A DNA stretch of 11,884 nucleotides. It comes from Enteropsectra breve. Taxonomy: Eukaryota > Microsporidia. The number at the start of each line of letters is the position of its first letter. Positions within the stretch are counted from its first letter, which is position 1. The DNA lies in assembly GCA_024243835.1 (NCBI GenBank), contig JALPMN010000491.1, positions 1 to 11,884 of the forward strand, read 5' to 3'. Shown here piece after piece: positions 1 through 7,328 of this stretch. A program made the translations under genes and the position numbers. Below the pieces are notes generated by a model, which worked only from the letters and a program-made list of their open reading frames with translations, searched no databases and had not been told where the DNA came from.

Positions 1-20
1 TTTTATCTTGCCTCGATTCG
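1..20 (-). repeat. Left-edge copy of an interspersed repeat
   Basis: Read on the minus strand this is CGAATCGAGGCAAGATAAAA. It matches plus-strand 505-523 over its whole length apart from one extra G, so the two lie as an inverted pair pointing outwards, about 485 bp apart. The copy probably continues beyond the window. A minus-strand ATG at 24-22 is preceded directly by CCC and reads eight open codons to the edge. A plus-strand frame is also open from the edge to a TAG at 128-130. Either could be a gene fragment, but both run through repeat sequence, so neither is called as a gene. Confidence 0.6.
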
Positions 21-246
21 ACATGGGCACAATGTTTATTAGTAAGAGTAAAAGAGGAAATGAATCACTTATCCATGAAAACTATAATTATAATAAGACA
101 GACAGTCAAGCTTCTGTGGTAAGCTGGTAGTCCCAAAACAGAAAATGTAGTGACTTCCTCTATACAGATAATACGCAAATTATTCAAAAGTTAAGTAATT
201 TCTTCGTAAAAAATAGCGTGAAAACTTTATTAAATTTTACTCTATA
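21..246. other. AT-rich stretch without a recognised gene
   Basis: No conserved coding frame, tRNA or recognisable RNA was found here. A plus-strand frame from the window edge to 130 could be the last 42 codons of a gene lying to the left, but its sequence matches nothing I know and it is short enough to be chance. Confidence 0.4.
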
Positions 247-401
247 ATTAGTTAGTTAATAAAAATTTAATATATAGTTAGTTTAGTTAATTAGTCAGTT
301 AGTTAGTTTTGTTAGTTAGTTTAGTTAAGTAATTAGTCAGTCAGTTAGTTTTGTTAGTTAGTTTAGTTTGCTCGTGTATTTAAGTAATTAGTTAGTTAGA
401 G
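247..401. repeat. Degenerate TTAG-based tandem repeat
   Basis: About 150 bp is built mostly of TTAG/GTTAG units. A higher-order unit of roughly 40-45 bp is visible, of the form TTAGTTAGTTTAGTTAAGTA, then ATTAGTCAGTCAGTTAG, then TTTTG. It is repeated about three times with point changes and one interruption (GCTCGTGTATT near 370). This is a microsatellite that has grown into an imperfect minisatellite. The unit is one G short of the TTAGG telomere type, and nothing else here suggests a chromosome end. Confidence 0.85.
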
Positions 402-496
402 TGCAATATTTGGTGTAAGTATACTAAACTAAGTTTTCCGCCTGTTTTTGCGTAAAGTCCTATTAAATATCTATTTTATTTTTCTTCCAAAGCACT

Positions 497-570
497 ATTT
501 TTGGCGAATCGAGGCAAATAAAATTTTTGGCGAATGTGGCCTCGATTCGCCAATTGGCGAATCGAGGGCC
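497..570. repeat. Compound repeat cluster built on TTGGCGAATCGAGG
   Basis: ATTTTTGGCGAAT occurs twice as a direct repeat, at 497-509 and 523-535, 26 bp apart. The first copy continues into CGAGGCAAATAAAA, which is the sequence shared with the left edge of the window. The cluster ends in a perfect 28-bp palindrome (540-567). It is markedly richer in GC than its surroundings. The pattern suggests the end of a mobile or interspersed element, or remnants of several copies inserted into one another. No transposase frame is visible. Confidence 0.75.
540..567. repeat. Perfect 28-bp palindrome
   Basis: The half-site CCTCGATTCGCCAA is followed directly by its exact reverse complement, with the centre at 553/554. 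Two copies of the TTGGCGAATCGAGG repeat therefore meet head to head. The transcript could fold into a stable hairpin, and the DNA could be a dimeric binding site or a junction between two inverted element copies. It lies inside the frame that continues into the gene at 658. Confidence 0.9.
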
Positions 571-657
571 AGCCATCAATTGAAAATCAATGTCGTATGG
601 AAGGCCGAGAAACTTGGATCGTTTAGCTGCTTGGATATCTTGAGTAGCGAATATCTC

Positions 658-2781
658 ATGCAGCACAGAATGAAAACAATAATAGAAGAAACTGTAAACG
701 ATTCTGACGTGATGGAAATAAGTCAAGTCAAATTTATTGATCATAAATGGTCTATTATTGAAACGTTATACAATGGAGCACTACAGAGCAAAGATTCCTC
801 TGAGGATGATATTAATAATTTTAGAAGCAAAATAAATGATAAAATTAAAGCCGCTAAAAGCGAGCATAGCTATGCACAAGAATTATTGAAGTATAATGGC
901 AAAATAACTCTTGAGATTCCAAATCAAATCGATCCAAAGCACATGAAATATATTTTTAAAATGCGAAACGAATTAATTTTAGAAAGAGATGACGATGTAC
1001 TTATGAACACCATAGATATGATGCTATATATTTATCCGAGTTTGAAATTTAAAAATAATCAGAATTCTGATATTTTTTTTAATTTAGAAAGCGGTAAATC
1101 AAAGCATGTTGTAATGTCAAAAGATTACCTTTTTGCAATAAACCTTGCAATACAGATGCATCATATGAAGTTTTTTAAAGATAACAAAAAGTATTTTTGT
1201 CCTGATCACCACCCCGAATCATATAAACAGCATCGGGTTCTTAGTGCATTCAAAACATGCTTGAAGCTAAATCCCACTATCATGATGATTTTGAGCGTCA
1301 TAGATTTAGAAGTCAACAGCAGTAATGAAATTACAGATATCGTTATCAAGCACGAAAATGAAACATTCGGCTGCGGTTTGAGGGGAGGTGGAACGCTAAG
1401 TATAAAGCCATGTTTTGCATTTGGAAAAAACCCCAATCAAATAGCATCAGTATTCAGTGTCTTTGACCAGTTAAGCGCGTTTAAATGGATTACACATATA
1501 AACGCGGTTTGCCATGAAAAAATGAGGCTAAATCTTCAGTATTTTTATCAATACTTAATTACTCTATTGCCTGAGATTGTTTCTATAAATCTGGAAGAAT
1601 CTATGTTCAATGAATATATAAAAAAGGATGACTATTACATTGGACAAACAATCTTAAACCCGGTATTGGACCAAATCCTGAGGCCGGACAGCATCATACG
1701 AGATAGAATCACCTATTTAAGCATAGTTGGCTATGACATTCTATCTGAAGATAACCTGACAACCCTAAGAAACATGAGTTTAAAATCACTTGGATTATTC
1801 GGGAAATTTCAGTATGATGATTTTTGCTATGCTTACGTTCTTTTGAATGCCCCGTGCAGGATGATTCGACATCTAGAGGAATTCAAAACAGGGCCCGAAG
1901 TCCATTCTCTAGTTAATATGTTTTTATTCCAAAATGATCCTGAATACCTAAAATTACTGCAGAATTTTACCTGTAAACCTAATGATGAATGCAGGGCTAT
2001 GATTGATGAATTTTGGGCAAAAAAACAGCTTAAGTGCTTAAAATTCTATATGGGCCACCAGAACTACACTATCCCAGAAGACCCCTTTAAACTAAAAAAA
2101 TCAATAATAGAGGAAGTAAAAAAATACTTTAAAAAAAACAATTTTGCCAAAGGCTTAATAGAGAATAAAGAGAGAAGAGTGTTTCACAAAATTGGGGTTA
2201 TTTACAGATACCATTACTATATGGTTGATGATACATCTAACAACGAAAAAATAATTATGAAGGAACATAAATCTAGATATGTGGGAGGCTATACTGGCTA
2301 TATTTTTGAAAATTTCAAAGCAAAGACGCTATATCTTGAAACTGAATTTTATAATGAAGCAGAAGAGAATATCCCTGCTGTAGATGAGATTATTTTTAAT
2401 ACCTCTGGAATTAAAAATTTCAATGAAAAATACTTAAATGATTCATTAAAAGTACTGAATCACGAGAATGGACATCTGGCGGTTTGCTATAGAATAAATA
2501 CAAATGATAGGACTACAGAATTAAAAGAAGTTCAAGGAAGACTTTTGGACCTGTTTGAAGTCTTCAAAAGAACAGTAAATATCTACAGCAAAAATAAGCT
2601 TAAATTGACTTTGCAAATACAGACGCCTAGAGCCTTAACCGAAGAAACAAAGGTAGGATTATTCAACATTATTAACGAGAGTATCGTTGCTATGAACCAA
2701 AGAGGGTTTACATTCAAAATCAGTAATATGCCAGTAGAGCGTGCTTCTGAGCACTCAATAGAAAATATTCAATTTGAATAA
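658..2781 (+). CDS. Uncharacterised 707-aa protein, possibly a lineage-specific leucine-rich-repeat-like family
   Basis: I do not recognise this protein. The frame is open from 433, but its first ATG is at 658 (a second is at 670), so 658 is taken as the start; no CCC signal precedes it. The product from 658 is charged and rich in Lys, Asn and Ile, with no signal peptide or clear membrane span. Several segments have leucine-rich-repeat spacing without a clean repeat, such as RITYLSIVGYDILSEDNLTT and KSLGLFGKF in the middle and AKTLYLETEF later. Large divergent LRR-like proteins are common in lineage-specific microsporidian families, which is the only basis for the suggestion. A-runs of 7 and 8 near 2118-2138 are slippage-prone. 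AATAAA overlaps the stop (2777-2782). Three out-of-frame ATGs (534, 590, 597) precede the start, so the 5' end may have been displaced by the repeat insertion. Confidence 0.7.
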   Translation: MQHRMKTIIEETVNDSDVMEISQVKFIDHKWSIIETLYNGALQSKDSSEDDINNFRSKINDKIKAAKSEHSYAQELLKYNGKITLEIPNQIDPKHMKYIFKMRNELILERDDDVLMNTIDMMLYIYPSLKFKNNQNSDIFFNLESGKSKHVVMSKDYLFAINLAIQMHHMKFFKDNKKYFCPDHHPESYKQHRVLSAFKTCLKLNPTIMMILSVIDLEVNSSNEITDIVIKHENETFGCGLRGGGTLSIKPCFAFGKNPNQIASVFSVFDQLSAFKWITHINAVCHEKMRLNLQYFYQYLITLLPEIVSINLEESMFNEYIKKDDYYIGQTILNPVLDQILRPDSIIRDRITYLSIVGYDILSEDNLTTLRNMSLKSLGLFGKFQYDDFCYAYVLLNAPCRMIRHLEEFKTGPEVHSLVNMFLFQNDPEYLKLLQNFTCKPNDECRAMIDEFWAKKQLKCLKFYMGHQNYTIPEDPFKLKKSIIEEVKKYFKKNNFAKGLIENKERRVFHKIGVIYRYHYYMVDDTSNNEKIIMKEHKSRYVGGYTGYIFENFKAKTLYLETEFYNEAEENIPAVDEIIFNTSGIKNFNEKYLNDSLKVLNHENGHLAVCYRINTNDRTTELKEVQGRLLDLFEVFKRTVNIYSKNKLKLTLQIQTPRALTEETKVGLFNIINESIVAMNQRGFTFKISNMPVERASEHSIENIQFE

Positions 2782-3279
2782 AATATCGAAAGTCAACATT
2801 TTTGTTGTTTATTACAGGATGCCAGTTTAAATATTCCATAGTGGAGTAAGGTCTGTTCTTTATAATTGTGTAATATTACCGTAGCTTGTTAGTGAATGTT
2901 TTTCACCAGCCTTATAAATATAAAAGAAAGCTATTCTGCATAACCAGTTTTGTAATTCATTTATGCTCACTTCTTATAACAGATATTGCTAATCACTATT
3001 TTAAATTTTTAAACTTTTAACGTTTTAACAAAATAAGTATTAATTGGCTGTAGCTATCAGGCTGCCAAACCTAGAATTTTAAATTATTAGACACCAAAAA
3101 GTACTAAAATGCCCATTTCTAGAGCAATATAGATTTATTTGTCATATAATTCATGCACCGTTTCAGCATTTACAGGATTTGTATAGTGAAATTAGAAAAG
3201 CACAGGATCGCAAGCTATTCATATAGCAACTGGTCACTTTGTTTAATTTCAAACGCTTCATTAGACCCAGATAATATAA
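2782..3279. other. AT-rich intergenic region, no gene seen
   Basis: Short ATG frames here stop within about ten codons. From 3153 an ATG frame runs in phase into guanylate kinase and would add 48 residues, but those residues resemble nothing in the family and the region contains the likely promoter of that gene. I see no tRNA or other structured RNA. Confidence 0.5.
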
Positions 3280-3296
3280 AAATTTGTTTGCAGCCC
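3280..3296 (+). promoter_or_regulatory. AAATTT and CCC start signals of the guanylate kinase gene
   Basis: AAATTT at 3280-3285 lies in an AT-rich block (TATAAAAATTT), and CCC at 3294-3296 touches the ATG. The same CCC-ATG arrangement is seen at 7413 and, on the minus strand, at 11436. Both signals are known for microsporidian genes with very short leaders. Their presence favours 3297 over the upstream in-frame ATG at 3153. Confidence 0.65.
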
Positions 3297-3881
3297 ATGT
3301 CTAAATACTGCATTATTACTGGGCCGAGTGCAGTTGGGAAATCAACGCTTATAAATCATATGTTGTTAGATCCTGTCTTTTTTCTCAGCGTTTCTTACAC
3401 AACAAGAAGCCCAAGGCCTGGCGAGAAGGATGGAGCGGACTATTATTTCGTCTCGAAGGAAGAGTTTGAATATAAAATCAACGAGGGCTTCTTCTTGGAG
3501 CATACATATTTTAGTGGAAACTACTATGGTACTCCCGCGCATCTCAATACACAGAACAAGATAATACTGTTTGATATTGACATTGTTGGATATGAATTTT
3601 TCAAGAAAAACAGCACTTCCGCCTATTTCTGTCTGATAAACTCAACATATGATATAATTAAGCAGCGGCTTCAAAATAGAATGATAGTGCAGCACGGCGA
3701 GATACAGCACGAGGCCCTCGGCACAAGGATGAAAAGCTTTGATGCCTTTCAGAAAATATGCACAACCGAGTATTTCAACATGGTTATTGATAACTCAATG
3801 CCCCTAAAAGAGTCCTTAAGAAATACAGACAAACTCATAATGAATGTAAAACAGTACTTCTCCATGGAAAACGAGCAATAA
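3297..3881 (+). CDS. GUK1: Guanylate kinase (GMP kinase)
   Basis: This enzyme phosphorylates GMP to GDP with ATP in the cytosol, a step in nucleotide salvage. The 194-aa length from 3297 is normal for the family. The P-loop GPSAVGKS is at residues 9-16. The GMP-binding motif SYTTRSPRPGEKDGADYYFV is at 33-52 and supplies S33, R37, R40 and Y50. E68 and Y77 (in GNYYGT) and the Asp pair D93/D95 in FDIDIVGY match the positions known from the yeast enzyme. The lid keeps R124, R128 and R144, but R128 and R144 are about five residues further apart than usual and the normal GTE turn is lost. The start at 3297 is set by CCC-ATG and by the family's N-terminus beginning a few residues before the P-loop; the ATG at 3153 would add 48 unlike residues. 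Confidence 0.96.
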   Translation: MSKYCIITGPSAVGKSTLINHMLLDPVFFLSVSYTTRSPRPGEKDGADYYFVSKEEFEYKINEGFFLEHTYFSGNYYGTPAHLNTQNKIILFDIDIVGYEFFKKNSTSAYFCLINSTYDIIKQRLQNRMIVQHGEIQHEALGTRMKSFDAFQKICTTEYFNMVIDNSMPLKESLRNTDKLIMNVKQYFSMENEQ

Positions 3882-3920
3882 TACTCTTTTTTCTGTTACA
3901 ATTCAGAAACATATTAGAAA

Positions 3921-3926
3921 AATAAA
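3921..3926 (+). terminator. AATAAA polyadenylation-like signal for guanylate kinase
   Basis: AATAAA lies 40 nt after the TAA stop and is followed by a T-run. It is a reasonable 3'-end signal, although short AT-rich motifs of this kind also occur by chance here. Confidence 0.4.
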
Positions 3927-4039
3927 GTTTTTTACTTCACATTTTTTATAGAAGTATTTTCTGTGTTAAATGCATGGAAATGTAAAAATCGCTTTCATTG
4001 TATATTCTAGTATTAGAACTACATAAAATATAATTTTTA

Positions 4040-4111
4040 TCTCTGATGGTGTAACGGTCAGCATATTAGTCTGTCACGCTGAAGATCCGAGTTCGATTCT
4101 CGGTCAGAGAG
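4040..4111 (+). tRNA. tRNA-Asp (anticodon GTC)
   Basis: This 72-nt gene folds as a full cloverleaf. The acceptor pairs TCTCTGA with TCAGAGA and has discriminator G at 4111. The D stem is GTGT/ATAT with loop AACGGTCAG(C). The anticodon stem is TTAGT/GCTGA with loop CTGTCAC, which gives anticodon GTC. The T stem-loop is CCGAG-TTCGATT-CTCGG. Internal A box (TGGTGTAACGG) and B box (GTTCGATTC) are present for RNA polymerase III. There is no intron and no encoded CCA, as expected for a eukaryotic nuclear tRNA. The layout matches yeast tRNA-Asp closely. Confidence 0.98.
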
Positions 4112-4113
4112 AA

Positions 4114-4119
4114 TTTTTT
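4114..4119 (+). terminator. RNA polymerase III terminator of tRNA-Asp
   Basis: A run of six T starts three bases after the discriminator base, the normal Pol III stop signal. Confidence 0.9.
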
Positions 4120-4490
4120 AATGTTACAAAAACAGGCATTCACATTGATATTAAGCGATGAAGTATATTTTTTCAAGAGCAATAGAAAATACATGTTTGT
4201 TGTACATAACTTCATCTATCATAAACTGAATTAAAAATTTTACATTAAGGTCAGATAGAGAGTATACTGTTTATTCGAGACAACACTTGTTGTATGATCA
4301 TCCATTAAAGATAAATAAAGATGCGAAAATAAGTAAGGAGCCCTGCGTTGGCTTGGGTATATAAAAATTCATTGCACTCTGTGACCAAATTAGGTTTTAT
4401 TTTTACATCTCTTTAATTCCAATATATTTTTTGAAACTACTTTATAAACTATACAGTTCAATAACAGTTAAAATTATTTAGTTGTAAATT
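4120..4490. other. Intergenic region between the two tRNA genes
   Basis: No reading frame longer than about 25 codons and no third tRNA was found. One short GC-richer island at 4337-4357 (AGGAGCCCTGCGTTGGCTTG) can form a small hairpin, AGCC pairing with GGCT, and is followed by TATATAAAA. It does not match U6, U2, U4, U5, SRP or RNase P sequences that I can recall, so it is only noted. Confidence 0.4.
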
Positions 4491-4496
4491 AAAAAA
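4491..4496 (-). terminator. RNA polymerase III terminator of tRNA-Asn
   Basis: On the minus strand six T follow directly after the discriminator G of the tRNA, a standard Pol III terminator. Confidence 0.9.
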
Positions 4497-4521
4497 CGGT
4501 TCAACTGAGACTTGAACTCAG

Positions 4522-4553
<32 letters not shown>

Positions 4554-4570
4554 TATTGCGCCATTGAACC
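4497..4570 (-). tRNA. tRNA-Asn (anticodon GTT)
   Basis: On the minus strand this 74-nt gene has acceptor strands GGTTCAA and TTGAACC with discriminator G, a D arm beginning GGCGCAATAGGTTAGCGC, and anticodon stems TTCGG/CCGAA enclosing loop CTGTTAA, so the anticodon is GTT. The T arm is CTGAG-TTCAAGT-CTCAG. There is no intron and no encoded CCA. The T loop and D loop serve as Pol III B and A boxes. It lies 84 nt downstream of the V-ATPase stop on the same strand; read-through between the two is unlikely because they use different polymerases. Confidence 0.97.
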
Positions 4571-4593
4571 ATAACAAAAAATATTTGCAATAT

Positions 4594-4599
4594 TTTATT
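4594..4599 (-). terminator. AATAAA polyadenylation-like signal for the V-ATPase gene
   Basis: Read on the minus strand, AATAAA lies about 55 nt past the V-ATPase stop and 24 nt before the 5' end of tRNA-Asn. It is plausible as a 3'-end signal and leaves very little room before the tRNA. Confidence 0.4.
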
Positions 4600-4654
4600 T
4601 CAATACAAATAAAAGAAGGATAAACATGAATAATCCTGTTAAATATCTATCTTT

Positions 4655-6997
4655 TTATTCACCATGCAGCTCCGCATGCGTCAGCTTAAAAGTCAAAGGC
4701 TCATAAGGAACACCAGAACCCGAGTAGAACTTTGAAAAAAACTCAATCCAATTAAGCCTCAGGGCATGAAGACAGGCACTCAGACCCTCCAAGCCAATCA
4801 AGAGCAGAGCTGTCGTGATAATGTAAATCGGAAAAGTCAGTATCGAAACCACAAGACTTGCATTTCCGATTGTAAATTGGTGCAACACTGATGTTAGCTG
4901 TACATGTGCCAGAGACACAGCCCAGAGCCTGAGATAAGAACTTGTGTTTGAGATGAGGCCCAGCGCAAATTCGACCACATGAATTCCAGAGGTGATCCAG
5001 AGATCCAAAAGACCTTCCGCTGGAACGCGTTTCTTAGCCATCAGATAAAGCGGCTTGCTCACGAACATCCATGGGATGCACAGGCAAATGGCTGCAAAAA
5101 TAGAAAGCTGGACATACAGCTGCCCTCCGTACATGGGCTGCCGTATGTTTAACGGATCTGTGTACATTCCAATAAGCGTATTAACCAGTGATGGATAGTT
5201 TTTCGTAACAAGCCACTTAAAGATGCACAGAAACACCAAATATCCTAAAAACAAGGTAAAAGCAATGAACTGTGGCAGTGAAACACAAATGAACGTGACG
5301 GCATCTTTAAAATGCAGAGCATTTAGCAGCGAAAGCACAGCACCCAGCCCCATATGCGCAAATCCAATTATAATGCTCAGTTTCATTTTAACCCCGTTGA
5401 TGAAAGTCATTTTGTTCTCGGCATGGTGCCATGCAGGGTCTATTCCAAATGGATAGGCACGCCCGGATTTGAATTGTGACTCAAAAAGGGTGACAGGAAG
5501 AGAACCAAAATCACCATAAAGCAGGCCGAACCAGATAGCTGCCAGTCCGCATGTGAAAACAACGTACCTCCCATCAAGAATGATCTGAAACACCCCACAG
5601 TTGTTATTTAAGCGCTCGTACCTTTTTATCATAAACACCGCAATGCAAATAAGAAAAATCCCATGCAGAATATCCCCAAACATCGCACCAAATAGGAACG
5701 GAAAGGTAAAAATCATAAATATTCCTGGGTTCAGTTCCTGGTATTTGGGGAGTCCGAACACGTTTGTGAATGCCTGAAATGCTTGTGTAAAATCATTTGT
5801 TCTGAAATATGTTGGCGGAACTGCTGCAACGGATACTTTTTCAAACAGAAACTTGCCTTGTTCGCTGCCGAAAGATTTCAGCGCATCTAGGATGGGCATA
5901 TCTCGTCTCGCAATCCAGGCATATCCAAGCGTGTGTTCCGTAGACGAAGAGGCATCCAGCTTATTCAGTGTTTCATAAATTCTTCTTTCTATTGTAAGCG
6001 ACTGCAGCCACTCAGAATATTTGTGGCAGCATGTTTCTGTTACTTCGGCTATTTGCGCCTCTACTTTTTTATTTTGTGCCAGCTGTGCCTTGTATGAGTG
6101 ATACAGTTCTACAAGCGCGCAGTAGTTTCTTTTTTTGTAGGGTTTTTGGTTTAGAAGAGGAAGGCTGCTTGACGAGCATCTTCCCAGGCTTTCGGTAGAC
6201 AAATTAGCACTCGAAATCCTGTGAATTTCTGTTGCAGAATATTTGTTCTGTGAGTAGAGGTTTGGCGATGAATGCTCTATTTTCGTGGAAAAATCAGAAT
6301 TAAAATCAATAGATGCCTCTTTATTTTCTAAATAGGCTGCTGAAAGATCTGTTTTGTCGCTGTAGAGGCGCCCATCCATTGATTGCAAAATTGAGTGCAC
6401 TATCTTTATAGCCTCTTGCCCCATTGCATAGACGATCACCACTGTTTTTTGGGCGCTTCCGTTATTTGTTTCCACGTCTATCATATTAACAAAGGTATTG
6501 TTCCTCAGCCGCATGTGCACCAAATCTTTAAAAATAAACTTTTTGGATCTGCTTAATATTCCCGTTACAAAATTAAATGTCAGGTTTTCATAGCAGCTTT
6601 CGCCAACCTGCTTCTTGAACAGCTCTATCTGGCTGAGCATTTGGTACTGCTCCTCAACGATCACTGTCGCCTTCTCGCAGTCTTGTTGCCTGTGCTTTAA
6701 TTTAACGAGGCGGTTGTACATCTCGTCAATCTCATCCTTTACCAACGCATATTCTTTTTTCTCCTGATTTACAGCCTCTATTATATCTTTAATATCCTTT
6801 TTAATATAAGCAAGTCTCTGCTCGGTCCGCTCGATATCTGCCAGTTCTTTCGCATGCTTCTTGTCATCGGCTTTGATCTTGCCATTCAGGTCTTCGATCT
6901 GCAAAATAGAAAGGTCTCCTATTTTTTCCACCGTTTCTCTGATTCCTTTATTTCCAAAGTATAGCATCAGATGATCCATTGGCTCTGAGCGCAGCAT
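4655..6997 (-). CDS. VPH1: V-type H+-ATPase V0 subunit a
   Basis: This is the large membrane subunit that forms the proton half-channels of the vacuolar ATPase and ties V1 to V0. Residues 1-40 carry the family opening, LRSEPMDHL and the ETVEKIGDLSILQIEDLNGK block. Coiled-coil arms follow at about 45-120 and 290-350, then a membrane half from about residue 425 with roughly eight spans. Signature motifs are FGAMFGDILHG (436-446), YGDFG (494-498) and SYLRLWAVSLAHVQL (687-701). R690 in the last motif corresponds to the essential proton-path Arg of yeast Vph1 (R735). LEGLSACLHALRLNWIEF keeps the matching Glu737 and Arg747. At 780 aa it is shorter than yeast Vph1 (840). A Ser-rich insert lies at about 208-286. 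No CCC precedes this ATG; the nearest GGG is 17 nt upstream. Confidence 0.97.
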   Translation of the reverse strand: MLRSEPMDHLMLYFGNKGIRETVEKIGDLSILQIEDLNGKIKADDKKHAKELADIERTEQRLAYIKKDIKDIIEAVNQEKKEYALVKDEIDEMYNRLVKLKHRQQDCEKATVIVEEQYQMLSQIELFKKQVGESCYENLTFNFVTGILSRSKKFIFKDLVHMRLRNNTFVNMIDVETNNGSAQKTVVIVYAMGQEAIKIVHSILQSMDGRLYSDKTDLSAAYLENKEASIDFNSDFSTKIEHSSPNLYSQNKYSATEIHRISSANLSTESLGRCSSSSLPLLNQKPYKKRNYCALVELYHSYKAQLAQNKKVEAQIAEVTETCCHKYSEWLQSLTIERRIYETLNKLDASSSTEHTLGYAWIARRDMPILDALKSFGSEQGKFLFEKVSVAAVPPTYFRTNDFTQAFQAFTNVFGLPKYQELNPGIFMIFTFPFLFGAMFGDILHGIFLICIAVFMIKRYERLNNNCGVFQIILDGRYVVFTCGLAAIWFGLLYGDFGSLPVTLFESQFKSGRAYPFGIDPAWHHAENKMTFINGVKMKLSIIIGFAHMGLGAVLSLLNALHFKDAVTFICVSLPQFIAFTLFLGYLVFLCIFKWLVTKNYPSLVNTLIGMYTDPLNIRQPMYGGQLYVQLSIFAAICLCIPWMFVSKPLYLMAKKRVPAEGLLDLWITSGIHVVEFALGLISNTSSYLRLWAVSLAHVQLTSVLHQFTIGNASLVVSILTFPIYIITTALLLIGLEGLSACLHALRLNWIEFFSKFYSGSGVPYEPLTFKLTHAELHGE

Positions 6998-7005
6998 ATG
7001 ATCTC

Positions 7006-7083
7006 ACGGCACTTCCCATTTATCTATTATGAAACAAGCCTAAAACGGCTATTTCAAAACCATTTTCAAACGGCACTTTCAAA
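7006..7083 (-). promoter_or_regulatory. Three repeated ACGGC elements upstream of the V-ATPase gene
   Basis: On the plus strand ACGGCACTTC (7006-7015), ACGGCTATTTCAAA (7045-7058) and ACGGCACTTTCAAA (7070-7083) form a spaced set 9 to 86 nt before the V-ATPase start. On the coding strand they read as GCCGT-ending boxes. They may be binding sites for a regulator, or the remains of a local duplication. Nothing in the sequence tells which. Confidence 0.3.
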
Positions 7084-7328
7084 TATATTATGCTATAAGA
7101 AGTGGATGTTTGATTTAGAAATGAGCATTTACTTAAAGAATCATGCTTAGAGCTAATGCTTTTAACAAAAGTATTCCTATCAAATTTACTTTATCACAAT
7201 AATTCTTCAGTCTAAGACAGTCATAAAGATGAAACCAAATAAATGCAAGAAGATTAATAGCTATGGAAAATGTAAATTAGAGTGGTATGTTATTGATTCA
7301 TAAAATAATCAGCCATCCCTTAGACTAA
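7084..7328. other. AT-rich intergenic spacer, no gene seen
   Basis: Only very short frames are present on either strand. I see no RNA gene. The spacer lies between the divergent V-ATPase gene and the small gene at 7413. Confidence 0.4.

Noticed and set aside
1..130. Partial genes at the left edge (minus from 24, plus to 130)
   Set aside because: Both frames are short and pass through the interspersed repeat. The CCC-ATG on the minus strand is tempting, but there are only eight codons to judge.
247..401. Telomere or chromosome end
   Set aside because: The unit is TTAG with many interruptions rather than clean TTAGG or TTAGGG, and unique genes lie to its right with more sequence to its left.
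463..744. Minus-strand frame of 93 codons
   Set aside because: It runs antisense through the repeat cluster and the start of the unknown gene, with no family features; its openness follows from the palindromic repeats.
3153..3296. 48-residue N-terminal extension of guanylate kinase
   Set aside because: No similarity to the family or to a targeting signal that I can defend. The AAATTT and CCC signals lie inside it, directly before the better start at 3297.
4337..4357. U6 snRNA
   Set aside because: CCCTGCG recalls the U6 core, but the ACAGAGA and AGC boxes are missing at the right distance on both strands.
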